A stretch of 42,181 nt of DNA, taken from positions 52,150 to 94,330 of the forward strand of contig DBTS01000128.1 of NCBI GenBank assembly GCA_002307175.1, read 5' to 3'. The DNA is from Rhodocyclaceae bacterium UBA1310. Its GTDB lineage: Bacteria > Pseudomonadota > Gammaproteobacteria > Burkholderiales > Rhodocyclaceae. A program made the position numbers and the translations under genes. The notes beneath the pieces were generated by a model. That model was not told where the DNA came from, searched no databases, and saw only the letters and a list, made by a program, of their open reading frames with translations. Positions 34,396 through 42,176 of the stretch are shown in pieces (position 1 is the stretch's first letter; each line of letters opens with the position of its first letter).

Positions 34396-34561
34396 TCCCG
34401 CCAGCCATCTCTCCGGTAGCCCGGTCACCGGCCCCGGATGTACCATGCCGGCAAGCAGGAAGGCAGCGTGGCAGGCGGGAGCTTCTGCAGACGCCTGCAA
34501 TACGGCGTAATCGGCAGTGTCTGGGCGAAGGTGGCTCATGGTGGCGGGCTCCGGATTCCGT

Positions 34562-35728
34562 TCAGGCGCTGCGATACAGCTTGGTCAGCACGAATTCCCG
34601 GTGGCCGAGTGCCTCGGCATCGGTGAGGCGGCCGTTGGCGGTATCGAACAGCACATCAAGCAGGCCATTACCGGCCTGATCCAGGTTGTACTCACGCTGC
34701 AGCAACCCGGAGCAGTCGTAGTCGATGTGCTCGCGCATCGTGCGAACGGTGCGCGGATTGGCTGTCAGCTTGATCACTGGCAGAATCGGATTGCCGATGA
34801 CGTTGCCCTGGCCGGTCGGGAAGAAATGCACCACAAAGCCACCTGCAGCAGCCAGCGTCACCATTTCGGCGGCAGCCGAGCTCGAATCCATGAACCACAG
34901 TCCAGGCCCGGTTGGCGTTTCGGCAGGTTCCAGAACACCATCGACTGTGCAGGTCTTGCCGATCTTCTGGATGTTGCCCAGAGCCTTTTCCTCGATGGTT
35001 GTCAGGCCGCCAATGATATTGCCCTTGGTGGGCTGGGATTCCGAGAGGTCATTAGTCTTGTTCGCGATGATGAAATCGTTATATGCATTCCAGGTTTTCA
35101 GGAATTGTTCGCGGATTTCCGGCGTGCGCGCCCGCGCGGCAACAATCTGTTCGCCCCCGGTGATTTCCGAAGTCTCGCCGAACAGCAGGGTGGTGCCGGC
35201 CGCGTAAAGCTTGTCGAAGGCATTGCCGACCGTCGGGTTGGCGCCGCAGCCGGAGGTCGTATCCGATTCGCCACACTTGGTGGAGACCCACAGATCGGTG
35301 ATCGGATGTTCGGTGCGTCGCAGGGCGCTGGCGTACTGCACGTATTCCTTGGCACTGCGGGAGGCGGCGGCAATTGTGTTGATGTCGCCATTGAGTTCGA
35401 TTGAAAAACCGCTCACAGGCTTTCCGGTGGCAGCGATGCCATCGACCACGCGTTGTGTCCAGCCCGGCTCAATACCGATCACTATCACGGCTGCAACGTT
35501 GGGATTGGCTCCCGTGCCGATGAGTGTGCGGAAATGCAGTTCCAGGTCCGCGCCAAACTGCAGGCGGCCATAAGGATGGGGCAGGGCCAGCGTGCCCTTG
35601 ATATTGTTGGCCACCGCCTCGCAGGCTGCGTTGGAAAGATCATCCACCGGCAGGATGATGACGTGATTGCGAACGCCGACACGCCCATTGTCGCGGTGGT
35701 ATCCCCAGAATGTATTTTGCAGTCCCAT
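34562..35728 (-). CDS. suyB: (2R)-sulfolactate sulfo-lyase large subunit SuyB (UxaA family)
   Basis: The ATG complementary to 35726-35728 is used; a GTG three codons upstream overlaps the suyA stop. The 388-residue product matches the UxaA large domain. The start W-G-Y-H-R-D-N-G-R-V-G-V-R-N-H is followed by I-L-P-V-D-D-L-S-N-A-A-C-E-A, T-K-C-G-E-S-D-T-T-S-G, and K-G-N-I-I-G-G-L-T-T-I-E-E-K-A-L-G. These read like SuyB rather than altronate or galactarate dehydratase, based on memory of family sequences. SuyAB, an iron-dependent enzyme, splits (2R)-3-sulfolactate into pyruvate and sulfite. The two-gene split and sizes (93 and 388 residues) fit SuyA and SuyB exactly. Confidence 0.85.
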   Translation of the reverse strand: MGLQNTFWGYHRDNGRVGVRNHVIILPVDDLSNAACEAVANNIKGTLALPHPYGRLQFGADLELHFRTLIGTGANPNVAAVIVIGIEPGWTQRVVDGIAATGKPVSGFSIELNGDINTIAAASRSAKEYVQYASALRRTEHPITDLWVSTKCGESDTTSGCGANPTVGNAFDKLYAAGTTLLFGETSEITGGEQIVAARARTPEIREQFLKTWNAYNDFIIANKTNDLSESQPTKGNIIGGLTTIEEKALGNIQKIGKTCTVDGVLEPAETPTGPGLWFMDSSSAAAEMVTLAAAGGFVVHFFPTGQGNVIGNPILPVIKLTANPRTVRTMREHIDYDCSGLLQREYNLDQAGNGLLDVLFDTANGRLTDAEALGHREFVLTKLYRSA

Positions 35729-35730
35729 TT

Positions 35731-36012
35731 TTACCACCGCTTCGTCTTGACGTTGTGAACATGCAGATGCGCGCCTTGCGGAATGGCGGCAACTGCGCGG
35801 CCGATAACCTCGCCGTACTTGATGACATCACTGCCTTCAGTGATTTCGGTGAGCGCCAGTTTGTGTCCGATGGGGATGGCATCGCGGACGCGGATGCCAA
35901 GTGTCTCGTCGGTGTCTATCAGCCAGCCAGTCAGCTCCTGGCCGGCCTCAACCCCTTCCACGACTACCACACCGGTGGTGTCCTGTTTGTTGTGCACTAT
36001 GAAGTGAACCAT
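35731..36012 (-). CDS. suyA: (2R)-sulfolactate sulfo-lyase small subunit SuyA (SAF domain)
   Basis: This 93-residue SAF-domain protein corresponds to the small N-terminal domain of UxaA. Motifs are V-V-V-V-E-G-V-E-A-G-Q, I-P-I-G-H-K-L-A-L, Y-G-E-V-I-G-R-A and the C-terminal H-V-H-N-V-K-T-K-R-W. The start is at 36012, preceded by a GAGGA site. The H-x-H-N-x-K-T-x-R-W ending recalls SuyA subunits. It forms the lyase with SuyB, 2 bp downstream. It is divergent from the transporter operon, with a LacI-type operator about 80 bp upstream. Confidence 0.87.
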   Translation of the reverse strand: MVHFIVHNKQDTTGVVVVEGVEAGQELTGWLIDTDETLGIRVRDAIPIGHKLALTEITEGSDVIKYGEVIGRAVAAIPQGAHLHVHNVKTKRW

Positions 36013-36089
36013 GTTGTCCTCGTCTGGAGACGGCGCATGGAATCGCCATCCGCTGTTGTGTTGAACTGCGTTTCAACTGTGTGATGAGG

Positions 36090-36117
36090 ATGGTAGCGCT
36101 ACCAAAATCTATCGCAA
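36090..36117 (-). promoter_or_regulatory. Predicted suyAB promoter overlapped by the operator
   Basis: On the minus strand TTGCGA (complement of 36112-36117) and TACCAT (complement of 36090-36095) are 16 bases apart. The -10 and spacer lie inside the palindrome, so a bound LacI protein would exclude RNA polymerase. Confidence 0.35.
36091..36104. promoter_or_regulatory. LacI-family operator 1, TGGTAGCGCTACCA
   Basis: This 14-bp perfect palindrome has the central CG typical of LacI-family operators. An identical copy is at 36750-36763. It sits upstream of suyA, within its predicted core promoter. Confidence 0.8.
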
Positions 36118-36352
36118 ACAAAGAAAACCGGCTTAGCTTATGTGTTTTGCTGATATCGAAGACATGGCTTGCTGGAGGTAGAGTCTGTAGCTGAGCGGAC
36201 TTACGCACTGCGTATACATACCTCTACGGTGTGGCGCTGCATAATAATTGTCGATGATAAGCAATCATGAAAATGTTATATCGAGTGGGCGTGTCAGGGC
36301 AGTAGCCGGCGTTATGATTTAAAACGTTCCGCAACGATAGAGGAGATGAAGC

Positions 36353-37606
36353 ATGCTCAAATGCTGGCTGGCGGGTATTGCCCTTGCCGCGTCGTTTACC
36401 GCAAGTGCGGCTGAGGAAATTCAGCTGCATGTGTTCTCCGGTGGGGCCAATCAGCGCCCGGACCTGATCCGCAAGATCTTTGATGACTATGAGCACAAAC
36501 ACCCAGGCGTCAAGATCCAGCTGGAGACTGGCGGTGCCACATCCGAACTGCAGCGTCAGTATCTTTCCACGGTACTGAGTGCAAAGGATTCCACGCTTGA
36601 TCTGCTGGCTCTGGATATCGTCAATCCTGCGCAGTTTTCCGCAGCGGGATGGCTGGAGCCTCTGGATGCCTATCTTGGGGCGGGCAAGGAAAAACGCCTG
36701 AAGGAATACCTGCCGGCCTACGCCCGCTCGAATGTTATTGGTGGCAAATTGGTAGCGCTACCATTCGTGGCCGATGCAATGTTTCTCTACTACCGCAAAG
36801 ATTTGCTCGAAAAGTACAAGCAGCCCGTTCCGAAGACTTGGGATGAGCTCGCAAGCGTCTCAAGAAAGATCCAGGAAGGGGAGAAGGGAAATCTGCAGGG
36901 CCTGAGTTTTCAGGGGGCTGCCATCGAAGGTGCCGTATGCACATTCCTGTTGCCGTACTGGAGCCAGGGCAAGGAATTGCAGGATGCCAATGGCAAACTA
37001 AGCCTGGACAAACCCGCTGCTGTGCGAGGTCTGAAGTCCTGGCTGAGTCTGGTCGATCAGGGGGTCGCCAAGAAGAATACGGCGGAGGTTACCACGGGCG
37101 ATACCGTCAATGAGTTCAAGGCTGGCAAGGTGCTCTTTGGCATCAACTGGGGCTTTGCCTGGGATCGCTTCCAGCAGGACAAGGATTCCGCCGTGCGTGA
37201 CAAGGTGGGGGTTGCTGTGCTGCCCGCTCTGGCCGGTGGTAAATCGGCAAGCTGCATTGGTGGCTGGCAGTGGGGGGTTTCGGCGTTTTCGAAACACAAG
37301 GCGGAATCCGTCAGGCTCGCCGAGTATCTGAGCACGCCTGAAGTGGCGAAATATCTGGCGGTGGAAGGCTCACTACTGCCGGTTTATCCGCAGGTCTACA
37401 CCGACCCGGATGTGGTGAAGGCCGTGCCGTGGTTTGCTTCTGCCGGCCCGGTGGTGCAAAGCGCCCGCTCGCGTCCGGTGTCGCCGCGCTACAGCGAAGT
37501 CTCGGACAAGATCCGCACCGTGACGCATGCTGCCCTGGCTGGTGCCACGAGCCCTGAGCAGGCCGTGGATGACATCGAATCCGGCCTGGTTCGTGTGCTG
37601 CGATGA
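36353..37606 (+). CDS. CUT1 sugar ABC transporter substrate-binding protein
   Basis: The 417-residue periplasmic protein has a signal peptide (W-L-A-G-I-A-L-A-A-S-F-T-A-S-A, cleavage near residue 20) and an AGGAGATGAAGC ribosome site. The SBP family 1 features are F-S-G-G-A-N at the mature start, D-L-L-A-L-D-I-V-N-P near 83-92, P-F-V-A-D-A-M-F-L-Y-Y-R-K-D-L near 137-151, and G-I-N-W-G-F-A-W near 262-269. The trehalose/maltose-binding group is closest in layout. By context it could bind sulfoquinovose or its glycerol glycoside. It contains operator 2 at codons 133-137. A hairpin with CGGGG/CCCCG arms lies in the 74 bp after it. No lipobox is seen. Confidence 0.92.
   Translation: MLKCWLAGIALAASFTASAAEEIQLHVFSGGANQRPDLIRKIFDDYEHKHPGVKIQLETGGATSELQRQYLSTVLSAKDSTLDLLALDIVNPAQFSAAGWLEPLDAYLGAGKEKRLKEYLPAYARSNVIGGKLVALPFVADAMFLYYRKDLLEKYKQPVPKTWDELASVSRKIQEGEKGNLQGLSFQGAAIEGAVCTFLLPYWSQGKELQDANGKLSLDKPAAVRGLKSWLSLVDQGVAKKNTAEVTTGDTVNEFKAGKVLFGINWGFAWDRFQQDKDSAVRDKVGVAVLPALAGGKSASCIGGWQWGVSAFSKHKAESVRLAEYLSTPEVAKYLAVEGSLLPVYPQVYTDPDVVKAVPWFASAGPVVQSARSRPVSPRYSEVSDKIRTVTHAALAGATSPEQAVDDIESGLVRVLR
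36750..36763. promoter_or_regulatory. LacI-family operator 2, inside the binding-protein gene
   Basis: An exact copy of TGGTAGCGCTACCA lies within codons 133-137 (Leu-Val-Ala-Leu-Pro), 659 bp from operator 1 centre to centre. The codons used, GTA and CTA, are uncommon in this GC-rich gene, which suggests the DNA site is selected. Confidence 0.75.
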
Positions 37607-37680
37607 AGAACGTGGGGTTGGTCTCTGGCCAGAATTCCGGGGTCGGCCCCGCCTTCCCTGCAATTGAGATGACTTCGGGA

Positions 37681-38589
37681 ATGAAAATTTTACGCCCCTG
37701 GCAGCGTCTGTGTGACCTCAATGGCGCCACCCTCGACTATGTGCTTCTGCTGCCTGCCTTTCTGCTGCTGGCGCTGATCGTGGTCTATCCGATCGGGCGT
37801 CTGTTCTACAACAGTTTCCTTGATCTGCGTCTCTCCTCCAGTGTAGATGCCGCGCAGTTTGTCGGCCTGCAGAATTATGCTGATGTCTTCCATGATGGCG
37901 AATTCTGGATGGCGCTGCGCAATACCGTACTGGTCGTGGTGATCACCGTGCCAGGAGCGCTGGTCGTCGGTCTGGGGCTGGCACTGCTCGCCAACCAGGT
38001 GCGGCGTGCGCGGGCTTTGCTGCGGCTTTCGCTGCTGCTGCCATGGGCCTTGCCGCTGTCGTTTACGGGCTTGATCTTCGCCTGGTTTTTCCACTCTGAA
38101 TATGGTGTGGTCAACGATGTGTTGCAGCGCCTGGGTGGGATTGAGCCGCGCATGTGGCTGACGCAGGCATGGTCTGCCAGTGCAGCCATCTGGCTGACCA
38201 TCATCTGGAAAACATCCTCCTTTATGGCTCTGATCCTTCTGGCCGGATTGCAGATGATTCCGCGTTCGCTGTACGAAGCTGCCGAGGTGGATGGTGCTTC
38301 TGCCTGGCAGCAGTTCCGGCACATCACGCTGCCGATGCTTACCCCGTCGATACTGGTGGCGCTTATCTTTCGCACCATCACGGCCCTGCAGACCTTTGAC
38401 ATTCCTTACACCATGACCCATGGCGGCCCCGGGCAGGCCACCGAGACTCTTGCCATGCTCATCCACAAGACCACCATCGACTATCTGGATGTGGGCTACG
38501 GATCAACCCTGGCAGTCATGATGTTTGTGCTCTCGCTTCTGCTCTCCATGGTGTACATCCGTTTCGTGGGTAGGGGAGGTGGCCAATGA
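37681..38589 (+). CDS. Sugar ABC transporter permease 1 (UgpA/MalF-like)
   Basis: The 302-residue permease has six hydrophobic segments and the EAA loop L-Y-E-A-A-E-V-D-G-A-S-A-W-Q-Q-F near 200-215. It starts at 37681; an in-frame ATG at 37603, overlapping the binding-protein stop, would add 26 residues that look non-coding. The following permease overlaps by four bases. Together with permease 2 and the ATPase at 29536 it forms the importer. Confidence 0.9.
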   Translation: MKILRPWQRLCDLNGATLDYVLLLPAFLLLALIVVYPIGRLFYNSFLDLRLSSSVDAAQFVGLQNYADVFHDGEFWMALRNTVLVVVITVPGALVVGLGLALLANQVRRARALLRLSLLLPWALPLSFTGLIFAWFFHSEYGVVNDVLQRLGGIEPRMWLTQAWSASAAIWLTIIWKTSSFMALILLAGLQMIPRSLYEAAEVDGASAWQQFRHITLPMLTPSILVALIFRTITALQTFDIPYTMTHGGPGQATETLAMLIHKTTIDYLDVGYGSTLAVMMFVLSLLLSMVYIRFVGRGGGQ

Positions 38590-39416
38590 TGCCGCGCTTC
38601 GCTCCGCGCCTGCTGTTGCGTCTGGCTGCCGCCAGCGTGATGCTCAACGGGCTGTTTCCGGTGATCTGGATCGCGCTGACTTCCCTCAAAACGGAAACCG
38701 AACTCACGCGTCAGCCCATCACATGGTGGCCGCATCTGCTGACCTGGGAGAACTATCACCGGGTGGCAACCGAACAGCCCTTGCTGACCTTTGTCACCAA
38801 CAGTCTGGTGGTGGCCATACTGTCGACGGCTCTGTCGCTTGTCGTAGCTTCATTTGCCGCGTATGCGCTGGCGCGTCTGGAGATACGTGGCCGCCGCCTG
38901 ATTCTTGGGGTGATTGTGTGCTCCTCGATGTTTCCGCTGGTGACGCTGCTGGTGCCCCTGTTCGAGACCATGCGTGCGCTTGGTCTGCTCAACACCTATA
39001 CCGCGCTGGTGCTGCCTTATACGGTACTGAATCTGCCGGTGTGCACGCTGGTGCTGGTGAGTTTCTTCGAAAGCATTCCGCGTAACCTCGAAAATGCTGC
39101 CATGATCGACGGTGCTTCCCGTCTGGGGGCGCTGTGGCATGTGGTGTTGCCGCTATCTGCTCCAGGCGTGTTTACCGCTGGCATCCTGGCTTTCGTGAAT
39201 GCCTGGGATGAGTTTCTCCTGGCCCTCTCGCTGAATGCGGCGCAGAGCATGCGCACTTTGCCTGTGGGGATCACCCTGTATCAGGGGGAATACACCTTTC
39301 CGTGGCCAGTGATCTCGGCTGTGCTGATGATCGCCATCGTGCCGGTAATTTTGCTGGTGGTGGCGTTTCAGGATCGTATTGTGGCGGGCCTGACTGCCGG
39401 TGGAGTCAAGGGATGA
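38586..39416 (+). CDS. Sugar ABC transporter permease 2 (UgpE/MalG-like)
   Basis: The 276-residue permease has six hydrophobic segments, including V-V-A-I-L-S-T-A-L-S-L-V-V-A-S-F-A-A-Y-A near 75-94, and the EAA loop L-E-N-A-A-M-I-D-G-A-S-R-L-G near 168-181. The MalG-type ending N-A-W-D-E-F-L-L-A-L is near 205-214. It overlaps the upstream permease and the downstream glycosidase gene by four bases each (ATGA), indicating tight translational coupling. Confidence 0.92.
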   Translation: MMPRFAPRLLLRLAAASVMLNGLFPVIWIALTSLKTETELTRQPITWWPHLLTWENYHRVATEQPLLTFVTNSLVVAILSTALSLVVASFAAYALARLEIRGRRLILGVIVCSSMFPLVTLLVPLFETMRALGLLNTYTALVLPYTVLNLPVCTLVLVSFFESIPRNLENAAMIDGASRLGALWHVVLPLSAPGVFTAGILAFVNAWDEFLLALSLNAAQSMRTLPVGITLYQGEYTFPWPVISAVLMIAIVPVILLVVAFQDRIVAGLTAGGVKG

Positions 39417-41647
39417 AGCAACAGAATGCACGCGGGCAATGGGGGGGCGGCTTTCCTCTGGCCGGGCTGAAACGCGTTGGCCAGTTGCAGCGCACCGGGC
39501 CGACCAGCTGGTTGAGTGCTGACGGTACAGCATTGGAGATTGCCGCCTATCCTGCTGCACAGGGGCGCAGTGTTCTGCGCTTGCGCCTGGGCCACACACA
39601 GGGGGCCGACTATGGCCTGTTGCCCGGCCTTGGCGAAGCACAGACATTGGCGGTAGGCGAAAGTGAAGACGGCTGGCAGATTGCGATCAATGACATTGCC
39701 TTGCGTCTTGAGCGAGATCCCGCACGCATTACGCTGAGCTTCCGGGGGCGCGTGCGTCTGCGCTCCATTCTTGATGAGCATTTCCGTGGCTGGTCGCGTC
39801 TGCCGGCGTTCGCGCAGGGCGCATTGAGGCAGCTTGCAGCATTTGAGCTGGGGCCGGAGGAAGCGGTTTACGGGCTGGGAGAGAAATTTGGCGCGCTCAA
39901 CCGGCGCGGGCAGCTCATCATCGGGCGCAACGAAGATGCTCTGGGTGTCAACGCCGAGCGCTCGTATAAAAATATCCCTTTCGCCTGGAGCCCGCAGGGC
40001 TGGGGGCTGCTGGTGCATACGCCCGCACCGGTGGTGCATGGTGTCGGCTTTGCACCCTGGAGCCAGCGCGCCTACGTTCTGGAAGCCGAAGACGATGCCC
40101 TGGATCTGTTTTTCTTTGCAGCAGATGAGCCCGCTGCGATCCTTGCCGATTACGTTGCCCTGACCGGCTATCCCGCCGACGTTCCACGCTGGAGTCTTGG
40201 TACCTGGGTGTCACGTGCCTATTACCGCACGCCGCAGGAGGTGCTTGAGGTGGCACAGGAATGGCGGCGGCGTGGCTTGCCGGGAGATGTATTGACGCTC
40301 GACGGGCGAGCCTGCTGGGAAGTCGCCTCGCGGTTTTCCTTCATCTGGGATGAGACCCGTTTTCCCGATCCTGCCAGATCGCTGGCGGAACTCCGGGCGA
40401 CAGGTTTCCACCTGTGTGTGTGGGAATATCCCCTGGTGTCCGTAGATGGCCCGCTTTTTGCTGATTTCGCTGCACGCGGCTGGCTGCTCAGGGATGCTGC
40501 TGGCAATGCCTACCGTTATGAATGGATCAGCCCGGACGCGGAGGAGGAATCCCCTTTCGGTGCAGTGCTCACGCCCTTGCCAGTCTCCGGCATTGTCGAC
40601 CTGACCCATCCGGAAGCGTATGCATGGTGGCGTGATCGCCATGCCGAACTGTTTGCGATCGGCGTGGATGTGCTCAAGGCTGATTTCGGCGAGCAGGTGC
40701 CTGATGATGCCTTTGCCCATAATGGCGATAGTGGGCAACGCCTGCACAATGTCTACGCGCTGCTCTATCATCGTTGCGTGCACGAGGCTACCCAGCTTGG
40801 GCGGCCCGGAGAGGCGCTAATCTGGGCTCGCGATGGCTTCATCGGCAGCCAGCGTTACCCGATCCAGTGGGGTGGCGATCCGCAAAGTGACTGGGGCGGA
40901 CTGGCGGCCAGCGTGCGCAGCATGCTCGGCTACGGGCTCTCCGGGGTGCCTTACTATTCGAGTGATGTGGGCGGCTTCTATGGCAGCCGTCAGCCGGATG
41001 CCGAACTGTATCTGCGCTGGCTGGCGCATGGCGTGTTTTCCTCGCATCTGCGCCTGCATGGCATTGGTGCGCGCGAACCCTGGCTTATCGAACCTTCGGC
41101 CCTGGTGCCGGATGTCTGTGCCGTGGCCGCAGAATGGCTGCGTCTGCGCTACCGTTTGCTGCCCTATCTGCAGGCAGTGATCCGCGAAGCCACCCGCACC
41201 GGGCTACCCGTGGCGCGTGCCATGGCACTGGCGTTTCCGCAGGATCGCGTGGCGCAGGTTTTCGAGCTGCAATACCTGTTCGGGCCATCGCTGCTGGTGC
41301 GCCCGATTGTGGAGCAGGGGGAACGCGCCAGCATCTGGCTGCCACACGGCGAAGAATGGTTTGATGTGTGGACCGGGCAGCACTATGCGGGTGGGCAACT
41401 CATCGAAGTCAGCGTCGGGTTCGACAGGATTCCGCTGTTCGGGCGCGCTGGCCACGCCCTGGCACTGGGGCCGGCAGTCACCTCCAGCGATGCATTGAGT
41501 GATGGCGCCCTGCCAGAGGAAGTCTGGTGTTTCGGCGAGCGGATCATCACCGTACCCGGCTTGCCGGATGGCTTAGGGTTGCACGATTTGCCAGAGCAGG
41601 TGTTGCAGCGTCACTTCCATGCCGGCAGAGGTGATCATGCAGATTGA
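39413..41647 (+). CDS. GH31 glycosidase; possible sulfoquinovosidase
   Basis: The start at 39413 (MKQQNARGQW) overlaps the permease stop; the frame extends 37 codons upstream but into the permease. The 744-residue enzyme has an N-terminal beta-sandwich, a (beta/alpha)8 barrel from about 290 and a C-terminal beta domain. The nucleophile is D424 in K-A-D-F-G-E, and the acid/base is likely D489 in Q-W-G-G-D. Barrel motif W-A-R-D-G-F-I-G-S-Q-R-Y-P precedes it. In GH31 sulfoquinovosidases the sulfonate is held by an Arg and Trp four residues apart (R301/W304 in E. coli YihQ, from memory); here R299-A-C-W302 offers such a pair, but W302 also matches alpha-xylosidases. No signal peptide, so it is cytoplasmic. 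An alpha-xylosidase is the alternative. Confidence 0.9.
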   Translation: MKQQNARGQWGGGFPLAGLKRVGQLQRTGPTSWLSADGTALEIAAYPAAQGRSVLRLRLGHTQGADYGLLPGLGEAQTLAVGESEDGWQIAINDIALRLERDPARITLSFRGRVRLRSILDEHFRGWSRLPAFAQGALRQLAAFELGPEEAVYGLGEKFGALNRRGQLIIGRNEDALGVNAERSYKNIPFAWSPQGWGLLVHTPAPVVHGVGFAPWSQRAYVLEAEDDALDLFFFAADEPAAILADYVALTGYPADVPRWSLGTWVSRAYYRTPQEVLEVAQEWRRRGLPGDVLTLDGRACWEVASRFSFIWDETRFPDPARSLAELRATGFHLCVWEYPLVSVDGPLFADFAARGWLLRDAAGNAYRYEWISPDAEEESPFGAVLTPLPVSGIVDLTHPEAYAWWRDRHAELFAIGVDVLKADFGEQVPDDAFAHNGDSGQRLHNVYALLYHRCVHEATQLGRPGEALIWARDGFIGSQRYPIQWGGDPQSDWGGLAASVRSMLGYGLSGVPYYSSDVGGFYGSRQPDAELYLRWLAHGVFSSHLRLHGIGAREPWLIEPSALVPDVCAVAAEWLRLRYRLLPYLQAVIREATRTGLPVARAMALAFPQDRVAQVFELQYLFGPSLLVRPIVEQGERASIWLPHGEEWFDVWTGQHYAGGQLIEVSVGFDRIPLFGRAGHALALGPAVTSSDALSDGALPEEVWCFGERIITVPGLPDGLGLHDLPEQVLQRHFHAGRGDHAD

Positions 41648-42176
41648 ATGTGTGCTCGAAGCTGCCGCGCTGGTGGGTGAAAGTCCCTTGTGGTCGGTGG
41701 CGGAAGAAAAGCTCTGGTGGTGTGATATTGATGGCTGCGTCGTGCACCGGTTCGATCCGCGCAGCGGGCGTGACGAAGCGTGGCCCATGCCGGCAGAGCC
41801 CGGTTGTGTGGCGCTGGCGGCTGAAGGCGGGCTGCTCGTGGCCCTGCGCAGCGGCCTGCATCACTTTTCGCCAGATACCGGCAGCCTGATGCTGCTGGTG
41901 GCGCCAGACTACCCGCAGGCCACCACACGGTTTAACGATGGCCGCTGTGATGCGGGCGGACGTTTCTGGGTAGGCACGCTGTACGAACCGCGCAGCAGCC
42001 CTGAGGCTGCGCTTTACACTTACGATGGTGAGCGCCTGGTGCGTCGCGCTGCGCAGATCACTGTGGCAAATGGCCTGGCCTTTTCGCCGGATGGTAGAAC
42101 GGCCTATCTCGCAGATTCCCCGGCGCGGCGCATTGATTGTTTCGATGTCGACGCCACTAGTGTTCTGTCCCAGTGA
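41637..42176 (+). CDS. SMP-30/gluconolactonase-family lactonase, interrupted near the window end
   Basis: The ATG at 41637 has GAGGTG seven bases upstream and overlaps the GH31 end. An earlier ATG at 41619 adds six residues. The 179-residue product has SMP-30 signatures: G-E-S-P-L-W (metal-binding Glu), F-N-D-G-R-C-D (Asn and Asp) and V-A-N-G-L-A-F-S-P-D-G (metal-binding Asn). A TGA at 42174-42176 ends it about 110 residues short of the usual 290. The frame before the stop reads V-L-S-Q, then stop, then Y-V; a CGA would give S-Q-R-Y-V as in intact relatives. This is a nonsense change or an end-of-read error. Sulfogluconolactonases of sulfo-Entner-Doudoroff clusters belong to this family. Confidence 0.82.
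   Translation: MQIECVLEAAALVGESPLWSVAEEKLWWCDIDGCVVHRFDPRSGRDEAWPMPAEPGCVALAAEGGLLVALRSGLHHFSPDTGSLMLLVAPDYPQATTRFNDGRCDAGGRFWVGTLYEPRSSPEAALYTYDGERLVRRAAQITVANGLAFSPDGRTAYLADSPARRIDCFDVDATSVLSQ

Larger units (their letters stand above)
36013..36352. other. Divergent control region between suyA and the transporter operon
   Basis: This 340-bp gap drives suyAB leftwards and the binding protein/permease/glycosidase operon rightwards. It contains the 36091-36104 operator and a predicted leftward promoter (listed separately). A TATGAT hexamer at 36313-36318 could be the rightward -10, but its -35 is weak. The region is AT-rich and has no open frame of note. Confidence 0.6.

Noticed and set aside
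34562..36012. Altronate dehydratase UxaA
   Set aside because: UxaA is usually one fused chain of about 500 residues with hexuronate genes. The split into 93 and 388 residues and the motifs fit SuyAB better; altronate or another acid is kept as the alternative.
37603..37680. Upstream ATG start for permease 1
   Set aside because: The extra 26 residues are not typical of permease N-termini and cover a hairpin; kept only as an alternative start.
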